Below, in pieces: positions 1 to 11,400 of a stretch of DNA of 64,000 nt. The stretch comes from Pyrocephalus nanus (lineage: Eukaryota; Chordata; Aves; Passeriformes; Tyrannidae): contig CM076265.1 in the NCBI GenBank assembly GCA_038380795.1, positions 4,204,001 to 4,268,000 of the forward strand. Reading direction: 5' to 3'. How positions within the stretch are numbered: the first letter of the stretch is position 1; the number at the start of each line of letters is the position of its first letter. The translations under genes were made by a program, and so were the position numbers. The notes beneath the pieces are model-generated. The model was not told where the DNA came from. It was given only the letters and a program-made list of their open reading frames with translations, and did no database searches.

Positions 1-2439
1 TATTCTGCAGCTTGTATCATTCCTCAACATGCAGTTACTATAGGGAGTGGATTTTATATTGTGCAGCCAGGGATGCATGCCTCCCGTTATTTAGAGCTTA
101 TATCACTACTATATAGGCCAGGCTTGGAGCAAGGGAGCCTTTGAAGTGTTTGTGTGCTCTGCACAGGCATGGAAACATTGTGAGCCCTCTTCTTTTGGGC
201 TGTTAGTCATACTGTACCAATCTGGGTGTCACATCGCTGTCACGGAGTGCCTTACTCTAATCAAAGTGCTATTGATAAGAGTATAACCCAAAAATATATT
301 TAGATCCCCTGAGCTCAATGGTTGGTGGGTGCAGTGCTGGCTTGATGCAGTTATGTAGAGGAGTAAAAGGCAGTGATAGTGCCAGACTGTGCTGCAGGTG
401 AAAAAAAGGTGTTGAAAGCAGTTTTTTGGTGGTTTTGTTCTAAACACAAGGCTTTCCTTTCTACATGCTGGTGGATTGGACAGTCTGGAGCTCAGGCCTT
501 ATCTGAATGGGCTGCAGAAGTTGTGTGTTGTGTGGCTGGGAGGATTATCTCGGGTGCCACATGTGCTACAGGATGGCTTTGAAGGGGATAAACAGAATGG
601 GAAATGTTGGTCTTTGTGAGCACTTGGTGGTAGAATTGCTGGATGGGGACTGATGGGTAGGGTGTGCCTCCCATGTGTCTCTTCATTTCAGTCCCAGCTA
701 CATGGTTTGCCTGGACTCAAAGAATACCAGCATCTTACCTGATGAATAAGCAGTAATGGTATCAAACCCAAATATCCCTGTCCGCACTGAAATGCAAGTA
801 TCAGGCCTGCATTTGAAATTCTCTTCCCCTCTGAAGTCCGTGGGAGATGCCAATGCAGCCAGGACTTCACTCTGGTATCTAATCACAGCTCTGCTGTGCC
901 CTGTCCTGTGACCACCAGTGACTCATTTGACCCTCCTCGCTGGAACTCGCCCCACCAGCCCCGTGGGGGTAATGATATATCTCTTCCTTTATACAGTAGC
1001 AATAAAATGCTGCTCTAGTTTCTCTCTTTCTCTGCAGCTAACACTCGTGGGGAGGTTTTATCTCGACTGGTCTGCAAGGCACAATTCCTGCCACTGCATC
1101 TCCAACAGCCCGAAGGTGTTTCTGTCGAAATCCAGCCCCTTGCAGGCTGAGCTCTCTGTCAGCAGGACAGATTCACAGCAGAGGAAATGTTTGTGTTTGA
1201 AGGCTGAGCTCATTTAATGAAGGTATGATATTGTTATTGTTTGTACTCGTATTTTTTCTCATTCATTCAGTGGACTTTGGATACAGGTGAATTTTGAGTT
1301 TATTAGTTAGTGTCATACCTTCCAAGTTATCAGTTATTTTCTAGCATAGGGATGCCACGTTTCTTTTGAAACTTCCTGGATGCACACTTTTGCAGAAATT
1401 TAAGTTTGCATCTCCAAAAAATACAGTATCCTGACAAGGCACTTCATTCATCCTACAAGTACGACAAGGTACTTCATTCTGACTTAAAAACCAGTGACAC
1501 CCCACAGTCACATATTTGTAAATACGTGCTCAGAGTTCAGTTTGATCCATGTGGCTGTGGAGAGCTCCATCCTGCTCTACAAATGTCCCATTCCTTTTTC
1601 CAGACCTAATCCTGGGCTATCAGCTTTCACTTTTCCTTCCATGAGATCCCTCTCTAAATCCTTTTTCTGTGCACTGAAGTCTTTTAAGTGCCAAGTAAAG
1701 CTATTACCTGCTTTGAAATAGCACCATGATGATTAAGACACAGAATTATTTTATCTACATACAAGGCTTATTCTTTGAAAAGCTTTCTACCTAAGGATAA
1801 AATTATTTCAAAGTAAACACATGTATTTATTTATTTAAATTACTGGGGCTTTTCTGAAGACTTTACCAATCCCACTCTCTTGTGATGCTTAAGTGGTGGA
1901 TGTGTCATCCTGCATCCAGTTGTCTAGCCATTTTCTGCTAAGTTTGCATAGAAGTTCTATTCCTATTTGATATAAAGCCAATTGGTCACTAAAATTAAAT
2001 ATTTTGAAGGTTGAGGGGGGCAGTTTTGGTTTTTTTACTTCATTACTATTAACCGAGAAATCATGAAAGCACCCAGATTTGTATGCTTTGTACATATACT
2101 TTTTAAAACCAAATCGTTTTTAGAACAAATAATTCAGTAGCTTTCAAAACACAATTTTTAAGCAATTTTTAAGCACTCTGGAACTTCAGTTATCCAGCCT
2201 TTCCTAGTCAAAATGAGCATCTCTAATGAGGATCCCCACAACTCAGTTCTTGCAGCACCAGTAGCTGCTCCCCAGGCTGAGAAGCCCAGAAGAATCTCTT
2301 ATCAGCTGGCTGCTCCAAACCTAAAATACTGCTCTCAGCTCTGTAGGAACCATGTTTCTGTACTATCCCTGCACGTTTTTCTTTGTTAAGAAACCACCTG
2401 TTAAGAAAAAAATTGCCCAAACCCTCGTATCAGACAGCC
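1..2439. other. AT-rich non-coding DNA, possibly CSRP3 intron 1
   Basis: No exon, RNA gene or clear repeat was recognised. Open frames are short and lack coding features. If the candidate promoter just downstream is real, this stretch would be the first intron of that minus-strand gene. Confidence 0.3.
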
Positions 2440-2750
2440 TTGGCAGAACCCGCCGGACTCAACTCACCGGAGTTGCTTGAAGTGTCTCCCTCTCTCCTTG
2501 GGCCTCCAAGGGTTGGAACAGGAGGGGTCCCTGCCCTCCTTAAATGCCCTGTCAGCCCTATAAGCTGGGAGGGGAGGGGAATGAGAGTTTCAGGGATCTG
2601 AGCAATGCCATTGCTATCACCAAGCCGAAAATAACCTCTGACAAAAGCCTGGCATTTTGTTCCCCCTGCCCCCCCTGTGTCCACTTGTGAGTAGGTGGAC
2701 AACAATGCAGCCCCTTGGATTACACCTAAAGGACATTCCTGGCTGCAGCC
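2440..2750 (-). promoter_or_regulatory. Candidate promoter and short first exon of a minus-strand gene (CSRP3 by synteny)
   Basis: Reading the minus strand, a TATA-like ATTTAAG (2,545-2,539) is followed about 70 nt later by CTCCG|GTGAGTT, a strong splice donor at 2,467. This leaves a possible non-coding exon of about 45 nt ending at 2,468. Upstream lie motifs frequent in muscle promoters: a GATA core (CTATCA, 2,614-2,619), a MEF2-like CGAAAATAAC with mismatches (2,626-2,635), an E-box CACTTG (2,682-2,687) and an M-CAT/TEAD site CATTCCT (2,734-2,740). In human the neighbour on this side of E2F8 is CSRP3, in the same orientation. No CSRP3 coding exon is in the window, so the link rests on synteny and motifs only. 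Confidence 0.35.
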
Positions 2751-4699
2751 TAACAGATCAGAAATAAAGACTGAAGTTTTATAGTGACTCTCCTGCATTG
2801 CTTAAATGTGAATCATGAAATATCAGCCCCTTGAAGTGAGGATTAAGTTATTAATGGTCACACTGCCAATATTAAATTGTTAAAAATAATAATGAATCAA
2901 AACCTCTTTGTAGCACCCCCTGGAACACAACGTTTGTAACCCAAATAGCATTTAATTCTGCAATTCGTGATTTAATAGATACGACTGGTTTGCCTTCTAG
3001 AACACAGAGAATTATGCTTTTCACTGTAATCTTTCTTCTTTTTTTTACTGTTTTTAGGCATTAAGATGGTTTGTTAATATGTATAATATTAAGCCTGTCT
3101 GATAACTGCAGTTGTATTTGCCATGCCTGACTGAGTCCCTTGGAAATGGATGATGCTGCAGATGTGTTAGAGAGGTGGGCAATAAAGCATGAAGCACTTA
3201 AAATTCACTTACTTGCTTTTTACAAGGTTTCATTTTACGGGCTTTAAAATTTTAGACACTAAATTCTCATTTTTTTGTTGGGGTGCCTGAATTTAGCAAC
3301 TTTGTTCAGCATCATGGACCTTGCAGCCTGTGAAAGGGCCAAGCCCTTTCAGCCTAGGGGTTAAACACCAGAGCTCTGAAGCCAAAAGTCTCGACTTGGG
3401 GAGTTTCATGGGAGTGTAAGGAAATCAAACACCAAACCCCACATCAGACTTTAGGATTTTAGGGGTCTGTGTGCTGAGGCTGCTGTGCAAACTCTTAGGG
3501 GCCTATAAATCCATTTGCATTTGAGTCTGGCAAGGATTTTATTATGCAGAGGCAGGTCCTTGGTGTAAATAATTCCAGGTGCAGAGGGGACAGTGCAGTG
3601 TGTGTGGGATGAAGGTTTCTTGTAATATAGCAGTGAGGAAGGGCTGAGGCAGGACTGAGCTCACTACTGGAGTGCATAGCAAGCACTGAGAAACTTTTAA
3701 AAACCTTTGCACCCTTGATGATTCATATTAGGAGAGCTGAGCCTTCTGTAACCTTCACTCATGTCTTACAGATCGTGTCCTTGGGTGGATTTTGCTTTTC
3801 AGGATACAGCCCTGCGTTTGTGAGACCATTTCACCAACTCTAATTGCTGTAGTTTCTTAAGTCTGTCAAATGCGGTGTCCAAAAATAAAAGGTTTGTAGT
3901 TTGTTTTTAAAACCTTTGCCTTTATATTTCTAGAATGAAATCAATAGCAGGTGTAAAGAAGATCAATCAGTTATCCCTTTGGAGAAGAAAAATCTACTCA
4001 CTGCTGCAGTGAGAATTCCTACGTCTTTCAGCTTTTATTCTTATCTCCCCCTCATTTAGTATTTCCACAGTGATCTTATCCTGTCAGGTGTATTTTGTAT
4101 TATAATTTTGCATTATCAAAGACCAGACCAGATAGTTTTGCTGTGCTAACTGTTTTAACTATGTTTTTTACCCCTGTCCAAGCCTGAACCTTGGGCTTTG
4201 CTACCATTTCTCCTGTCCTAATTTGGTCTGCCAGGTACATTTGAACCTGGAAAAGCAGATACACTGTATTTTGATTTATTTTAGTTATTCTTCGTTATCT
4301 GAGTGTGAACTGAGTAAGAAGTCTTCATCTTTCTTCCTTCAGTGTAGAAGAGATGCTGTATGTATTTAAATTTAAATTTATCATTGAAGTTAAATGGTCT
4401 AACTTAACTTGTTCAAAATTTCTTTGACATTTGGACACACTTTCCATAAAGATACTCAGAATCCCTTACTTCATAACTATGTTTTCCTCTAACTGTTGTT
4501 GTTAGGAGCTATAATATCTAGTGATAAGAGTTCAGAAGTTACATCAAGTTATCTAATTCCCTGTCTGATGAAATTCCATTTTCCCCTTCCTTCAGAACAC
4601 GGAGATGCTCTTGTTTGGCAAAAAAAGAATGAAGATTTGCCAGTGAATATACAGTCTATTACTTAACTCAGGTAATCTAATTTGATCAAACAGAAAAAG
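2751..4699. other. Intergenic DNA between E2F8 3' end and the candidate neighbour
   Basis: AT-rich with no recognised gene or complete mobile element. Short A/T tracts are the only structure seen. Confidence 0.5.
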
Positions 4700-5286
4700 T
4701 CAATGCAGGGTTTTATGTAAGTTTAATCTGAACAAATTGATTTAAAAATACAGTATAAATAATTCTTAACTTATATAAAAATCGATTAAGAAGATTTGGG
4801 GGGATTTTTGTTTTTGTTTTTACTAACTTTACAAAAGAGCATTATTAAACATAGAAGCAAAACATTTTAACTATGGCCTTTTTGTTAAGACATAAAATAT
4901 GTACACGCTCACAGTACTTTTTTTTTTTTTTGGTGCAAAATAGGTACTGACTGATAGACTGTACCTTTCTGTACAAAGACAATTTCAGCTTACTTTGCAT
5001 AGAAGAAAATCAAAACGCACATACAAAAAAAAACAACAACAAAAAAAAACACTAGATACATAACTTTGTCGTTAAAATACCTTAGGTAAGCCTTTTTTGG
5101 AAAAATTCATTAGGTATTAACTCTCATGAAGAGTCAGTTTTATTTCTAAAGCATTAATTAAGGCTATTCCAGCATTGAGGTTTTGCCAGTACGTGTCCAA
5201 AACGTCCATCGTACAATGCCAGACGTGTGCAGTGTGTCAGCAGTAATTACACCTGTTAACACATTCAGCAATTCCATATCCCAAAA
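4700..5286 (-). other. E2F8: E2F8 3' untranslated region (extent tentative)
   Basis: AT-rich sequence downstream of the stop. On the coding strand there is an AATAAA at 5,139-5,144 (about 145 nt after the stop) and an ATTAAA variant at 4,722-4,727. The second would give a UTR of roughly 580 nt and is preferred on length grounds. Another AATAAA on this strand near 4,275 would lengthen it further. Several A/T homopolymers occur. The end cannot be settled from sequence alone. Confidence 0.45.
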
Positions 5287-5460
5287 TTAGTCTTCCAAAA
5301 CTTCAAGTTTTCGTTGAGGAATATAAAGAGTTCCTTGAGAGATTCTCTCGGTACCATCTGAGTTTGTAGATAGCGAAGATCCAGAATTTGGGCCTCCTGG
5401 TGTGCGGAAAAAGCTTTCTGTAACTGCCTGAGGCTCCTGAGGTTCCTTTGGAGCAGAAGG
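5287..5460 (-). CDS. E2F8: E2F8 exon 13 (C-terminus and stop)
   Basis: 57 codons plus TAA at 5,287-5,289, with acceptor CTTTTCAG|CCTTCT and phase 0. It contains [11 protein letters not shown] and [16 protein letters not shown], the conserved E2F8 C-terminus. Compared with human, the stretch between exons 12 and 13 is about 25 residues shorter. The last residues are VLED where human has VSTEDVH. Confidence 0.96.
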   Translation of the reverse strand, partial: PSAPKEPQEPQAVTESFFRTPGGPNSGSSLSTNSDGTERISQGTLYIPQRKLEVLED

Positions 5461-8400
5461 CTGAAAAGAAGAGGGAAAAGTTACTTTCATTTAAGGGGAA
5501 TAAAGGTGAATTCTAGCTCTAGGTTTCTGCAGGATGTTAGCAAACTCTTTTTTTCCCCCCCTGACATTTAAAAACTCTAACAACTTTGTAAAAAGAATAT
5601 ACCTGTACTCCTTGATATAAATATATATAAATAAAATAAATAAAACTATGATTTTTCTAATCCCCTCCTAACTCCTTTCTTAATACAAACAGATATTAGG
5701 CAATACAATATTAAACAAAATATACAGGGAAACTTCCTGAAAGAAAAAAGTATTCTTTAAAGTCTTCTACAATCCTATCCAATTGTTTTTAAAAAAAAAA
5801 AAAAAAAAGCTAATATTAAACACAAGAACTTGTGAATATATTAGGGAAGTAACAAGAAGGAAAGATAAACTAACAAAGGGACAATTTGTTAATAAGCATA
5901 ATCTCAGATCTACGCAAAAATCCTCCCTCTAAAACAGCTGTCTCTTCACATCTTGTCATCTTCCAGGTGGCTCCACTTCCACACCAAAGAAGTGACTTAT
6001 CTTCCTTGCTAACCTCTCAGTTCTATTGTACTGAGGCTGGCCTTCACTGCTAGCTCTTTTTGGGCACTGCTGATTTCTAAAGATCAGAAAATAAAAATGT
6101 TTATTTAAAAACTGTACCTGCTGTAAAGGAATTGCTGTACTTCCCACCTTCCCACCCAACCCACCACGGCCAGGGTGCAGTGTTTTTGCACTTACCTTCC
6201 CTTCTTGCACGTTCATGTTTCCTGAGCTGTGGCTGGTGCTTTCTGCTTGGGAAGAGACCGGCACGTGCTGCAGAACAGGATTTGCAGGGACTTGCACACC
6301 AGCAGGTATCAGGCCTATGTGCTGCAGCATAAAGTTCAGAGCTGAAGAACTGGGATTTTGGGCAGAGCTGGCACTGCTGGAATTGAGACAGGAGTTGCCC
6401 AGTACAGGTGCAGCAGCTATGGAATTTGGTGACAGCATTATGTTCAAGGGTGTTATGTGAAAAGCAGGAATGTTAACTGTTTTCAGCTCTGAGGCTGTCA
6501 TTGGAATGACACCTGAAACAGAAACATCAAGTGTTGAAGAGGATCAAGAACTGAGGCTCGGGACGTTGTGCTGTGAACTTCATTACCTCAGTAGGACTAA
6601 TCTGGCCCTCAATCCCTTAAACCAGACAAGTCTCTGCCTGTTTTACTGAGCACTCACCAGTGATGGGTGAGCTGTAGGTCGGGTTCTGTAAGGAACACAT
6701 CCCAGCTTTCTCTTTGTTGGAGCAATCTGCCTTTGTGCCATGGGTGCAGTGAGTGAGAGGAATGAGATAACCAGAGGGGAAGAACGTCTGAGAAAGAAAA
6801 AGACAACACACCTTTAGCTCAAACATGTAATAAACAAAACCCAGATGTGTTTTCCAAAACTGCATCTCCCTTGCCCTGTTCTTATTCTTTATCCTCCATG
6901 TCCCCAGGATTCTGTATTCTAGGCCTCTACTACCTTCTGTCTGAACTGAGACACAGCTGACTCAAGGACATGCTCTTAAAAGACCACACAGCTGGCTCCG
7001 TTTCCAGCTGATATCCTCAGTGATGAACTGAAAATCCACCCGGGATTAACACAGTGCAATTAGACAAGATGAAAGAGAAATCCTGACACTGAATCCTTTT
7101 TTCCAGAAGAAATTACTGGACTCATTCGTCATCATGTCACCTCATTGTTTTATGAAAAACACAATCCAAGAAATGTTGGAAGACAAACCTTTTGCATTTA
7201 CACCTTCTGTTTTTGTCAGCTGCTCTTTATTCAGGTTCTCCTCCACAGGTAAGTCTGAACTTCAGAATACTGGATTTTACTGATGAGGAGAGAGTTTTGT
7301 GGGATTCTGTTTCAAAGTCTATGCAAACAAAGGACTGGGGAGGTGAGGGATCCCATCACTGCCCTCAGCCCTTAGTCTCAGTCTTAGGGTGATCTTAATT
7401 CCAACAGAAGCCTGAAAGCCACTTTATGTCCTCTCATTTCTGTGCTAATGCAGACACAGAAGTCCTACATTCCTACAAAATAAGGTTTTAAAAGCACTCT
7501 AAAACGAATCCATCCAAAGACAATCTATATAGGTGTGGTTTGTTATTGTTTTGTTTCTTTTGCAAAGACTCCAAGCGGCGTTTTCCCAGGAACAGCAAGA
7601 CCTGCTGTGGTGCCTGGCAAAGCTTACCTCAGGAGTGGGGATGGCAAATGCTACAGGTATGTCTTGTTTAGTTTTGATTTTATCCTCATCTTCTGGAATA
7701 TTTTCCTTTTTACATTGGTCACAACAACTTGCCACGTTTTGATCTGATGTTTCTGTTTCCTTCCGTTTATCTTCCTGGACATTATCCAATTCATGATTCA
7801 CTTGTGAGCTATTAGAAGGTGGTTTTTCGTTTTTAGTGGATTCTCCCTTTAAAAAAGTACACACAGAAAGAAAAGCAGATATTGTAAGGCTTAACATTCT
7901 CAATTACAGCCATACAGTGATATTTATACGTTTTTAAAAATTGGAGAGCAAGCTTTCTCCTTTCTCCTGACCCCAAGTTTGTGCAATAAAAATTTCTGGT
8001 CACTAAGACAACCAGGTCCATGTTTTGCCTTCTTTCTCCTTCACAGCTGGTGGATGTTTGGACACCACAGCCTGGCGACAACATACGATGACTGTTTTGG
8101 AAGCACAATTTACAGCAAGGTTATAATTTACAGAGGTGCTAAGACTTTCAGCAGCCAAGGAGTAGGAATCAATCCAGCCCCAATTTCTCAATATGCATCA
8201 AGTTACTCTGAACCTCTTATTCTCTTAATGTGCTACTTTATTGTGCCTACAGGAACCCAACAGTGGATGGAAATATTTAGAAGGAATCAGGATTTTGGGA
8301 CATTCCCTGTCCAGTAACTTTTATGTGCCAGCAAGTTCATAGAGTACTAGAATGGTTTGAGTTGGAAGAGACCTTCCAACCTCACTCTTGACCTGACCTA

Positions 8401-11400
8401 ATCAGAAAAATAGGTATAAATGGGTAAAATATAAACAGGTAAAGTCTTGACATGTTTGGGGAGTTGTTTTGACTAAAATCTGTACACTTTGACTCATGTT
8501 CTTAGAGACAAAACCAAGCCCTCCAACATCAGCAAGCAGAACAAATGAACATCATCTCTTCAAACATAATGTTATTAAAAACACCTACACACATTGGCAG
8601 GCTCCTAAATCACTTTGAAAATGAGTAGGTGGCAACATCATTTAGGTCTAAAACGGCATTTTAAAACTAATTTAACTTACCAAAGAAGTAGCAAGGCTCT
8701 CTTCATCACCTCTATGCCTTTTAATTAAATTATTCTCTTGTAATGCTTGTGATCTTTTAAGGCACCTCTGTGATGAAGTTTCTGATTTCATCTCTGGTCT
8801 TTCTTCAGCTGCCAAAGGCTTTGTTGGCTCAGCCGTAGCGATCTGATTGTCCCCTTCCTCAGTGGTTATTTTATTTAACACTTTTGAATTATTACTCTTA
8901 ATTCCAGTTACATTAGCACATGGCAGAGGCTGCAACATGAAACCTGGGCTGTAGGTTGTCACAGTGTGGGCTTGAGAAGGATGCAGATATATTGCATATG
9001 ACACCCCAGAGTGAGGATGAGGTAGGATTACTGGTGAGACTGAGCTGTGGCTTGCAGGGCAGACCCCCAGGGGCTGGCTCTGAGTTGGCTGCTGAGGGGG
9101 TTCAGGCTTGGGGACTGCCTCAGGTGAGGACAGGGCACATTTCATTTGCATCTCCTCTGCTGTCCTTAAACAAAACAAACAGACAAAAAAGCCCAAACAT
9201 ATTTTAATTCCTTCAGGCAGAAACGAATGCCCTGACAAATTTATTTTCTGTAGCGCAAAGGCTTAACGTGAACTTGTACTTCTCAATCCACTGAACAGAA
9301 AGTAAGTGAATAAACAGCCTGCAGTACCAATGGTTAGCTGCTTTTGCAGACCATTGCCCCACTCAAACTGAGCATAACTTTAACTTAATGGCCAGTGGCA
9401 TCATAAAGCTTCTCACCTCAGCACTTGTGCAAACTTACTTGGATTGTCCTTCCAGCTGCGGTTTAGCGATTGCTGGAAGCTGGGTTATTGTACTCGGGAA
9501 AACTGGTAAGCTTTGATAAGTACCTGGTGGGAGGAGGAAAACCAAAATCAAAACTGTTAGTACCTCAAATGTAGAAGTTAAAATTTTAGCTTTAATTTGA
9601 GGAGACTGGTTTATTTCAGGTAGCAAACACATTCAATGGCAAGGCACTAATACCTATCTATTATCCTCAAACTGCAGCTCAGACTTGATTTGATCAACTG
9701 GATGAATTTTAAAGCCCCCAGAGAGGATCCTTAACAAGAACATCAACACTGATAGGTAATTTCCTGCCAATTTTCTGGAATTTAGAAGAACTGTTTAGAG
9801 AGTATAGCCCAAAGCAAGCCCACATATTTAATGCAAGACTGGATCTGACTTAAAAACAAACTTAAAAAAAAGATACCTACTTGTACTCATTTTAACTGGG
9901 CTGGTTGGAGCAGATTGGATCTTTCTTCTGTCGTTTTCTATACTCTTGACTAACTTTATTAGAGATGAATGCCGAGTGAAGTTTTGCTTTCCTTTTGAAG
10001 GAAAAAGGTTTTTTGAGCACTGCTCTTTGGAAGGGACGGATTCTGAAACAGGTGGGGAACAGGTTGTAGAAGTTGCTTCAAGTTTTGTATCTAAAACACA
10101 GGAAGAAAGGAGAAAATACATATAAAATGAAGATTCAGTAGTTAAAAGCAATTATTTGAGCCTGGGCTATAATTACTGGAGTACCAGCAGCAGCAAACAG
10201 GGAATTCAAGACTCTCAGTATGAGAACATCTACTGTGTGGAAATAGATACTGGTGTGCTGTGCTGTCAAGGACTAAGGACAGAGATGTGACCAGTAAAAG
10301 ACTTTCTGCTTAGTTATTCTGTCCTTTGACCTAGAAATTCTAATAGAGAAAACAAAATAAAAATCAAAAATCATCAGCAGAACAAAAGGAAATTACACAT
10401 ACACCTACCCTGAATGTTTGGCAAGACCTCAGGTCCTGTCCATTTGAATGCTGGTTTTCTACCTCTCTCCTCTGTAACATGAACTTTCTTGATAAGCTTA
10501 AGGCTGCTGAGAACATTTGCTATGTCATAAAGTCTCCTAATTTTGGCTGAAATGAAATAAAAATAAATAAATGTAAAGTGAGGCAATTCCAGTGAACAAG
10601 ATGAAAAATGGCAGCTAAAACGAAAAAGCTTTATCATTTTCTTTGTTTGTGGAACAGGTATTTATGCAATGAAATAACATACTGTGATACAAAGTTTACA
10701 TGTAAAATAGAATGACCTAGATACAGATCTAGAAAAGAGAATGCTGCTAAGTTTATTATGCTAAATACAGGGAAAACAAAACAAAACAAAACAAAAATAT
10801 TTTCCTGTGCAATGATCAAATCTATACAAATTCTTTAGTAAAAATAAGTAGATTAAAATGCAGGTACACACATGCAGTGGCAAACGTGGGAACTGAAGGG
10901 CAGAGAGACTAAAATGCAACAGGATAATCATCCTGCATGTTCTTCACTGTCTCTGGGTTGAGCTATTAGGGAAAAGTTGTAGGCACAAGTCAAATTACAA
11001 GTGATTTCTAGAAGGCAAAGCTTCTGCTACTGAAAATTTAAACGTCTAGTAAGTCATGGAACTTGGGACTGTGCTTTGTAACCAAGAACATGGTAAAATA
11101 TGTGATACCTGAAATACAGGCACATGGCTGAAATGCCCTGAAAATGCTTTTATTGTGAGACAGGCTTTATGGAGGAAGAATGAAAACAAACAAAAACCCC
11201 TGCTGACTAACCATCCACCCTCTCTGTGTTGCAATGAGGGAGTGAAAAGGAAATGATGAACTCAAACCAGTTTTTACTCAAATCAGTTTTTACATCGATA
11301 CAATTCCACAAAATCCTGATAATCAAGGAAGGGTCTAATTTTCAGTGAAATCCACAATTAATCCTCGATCCCTCAAAAGCAGGCAAATTTTAATTGTTTT

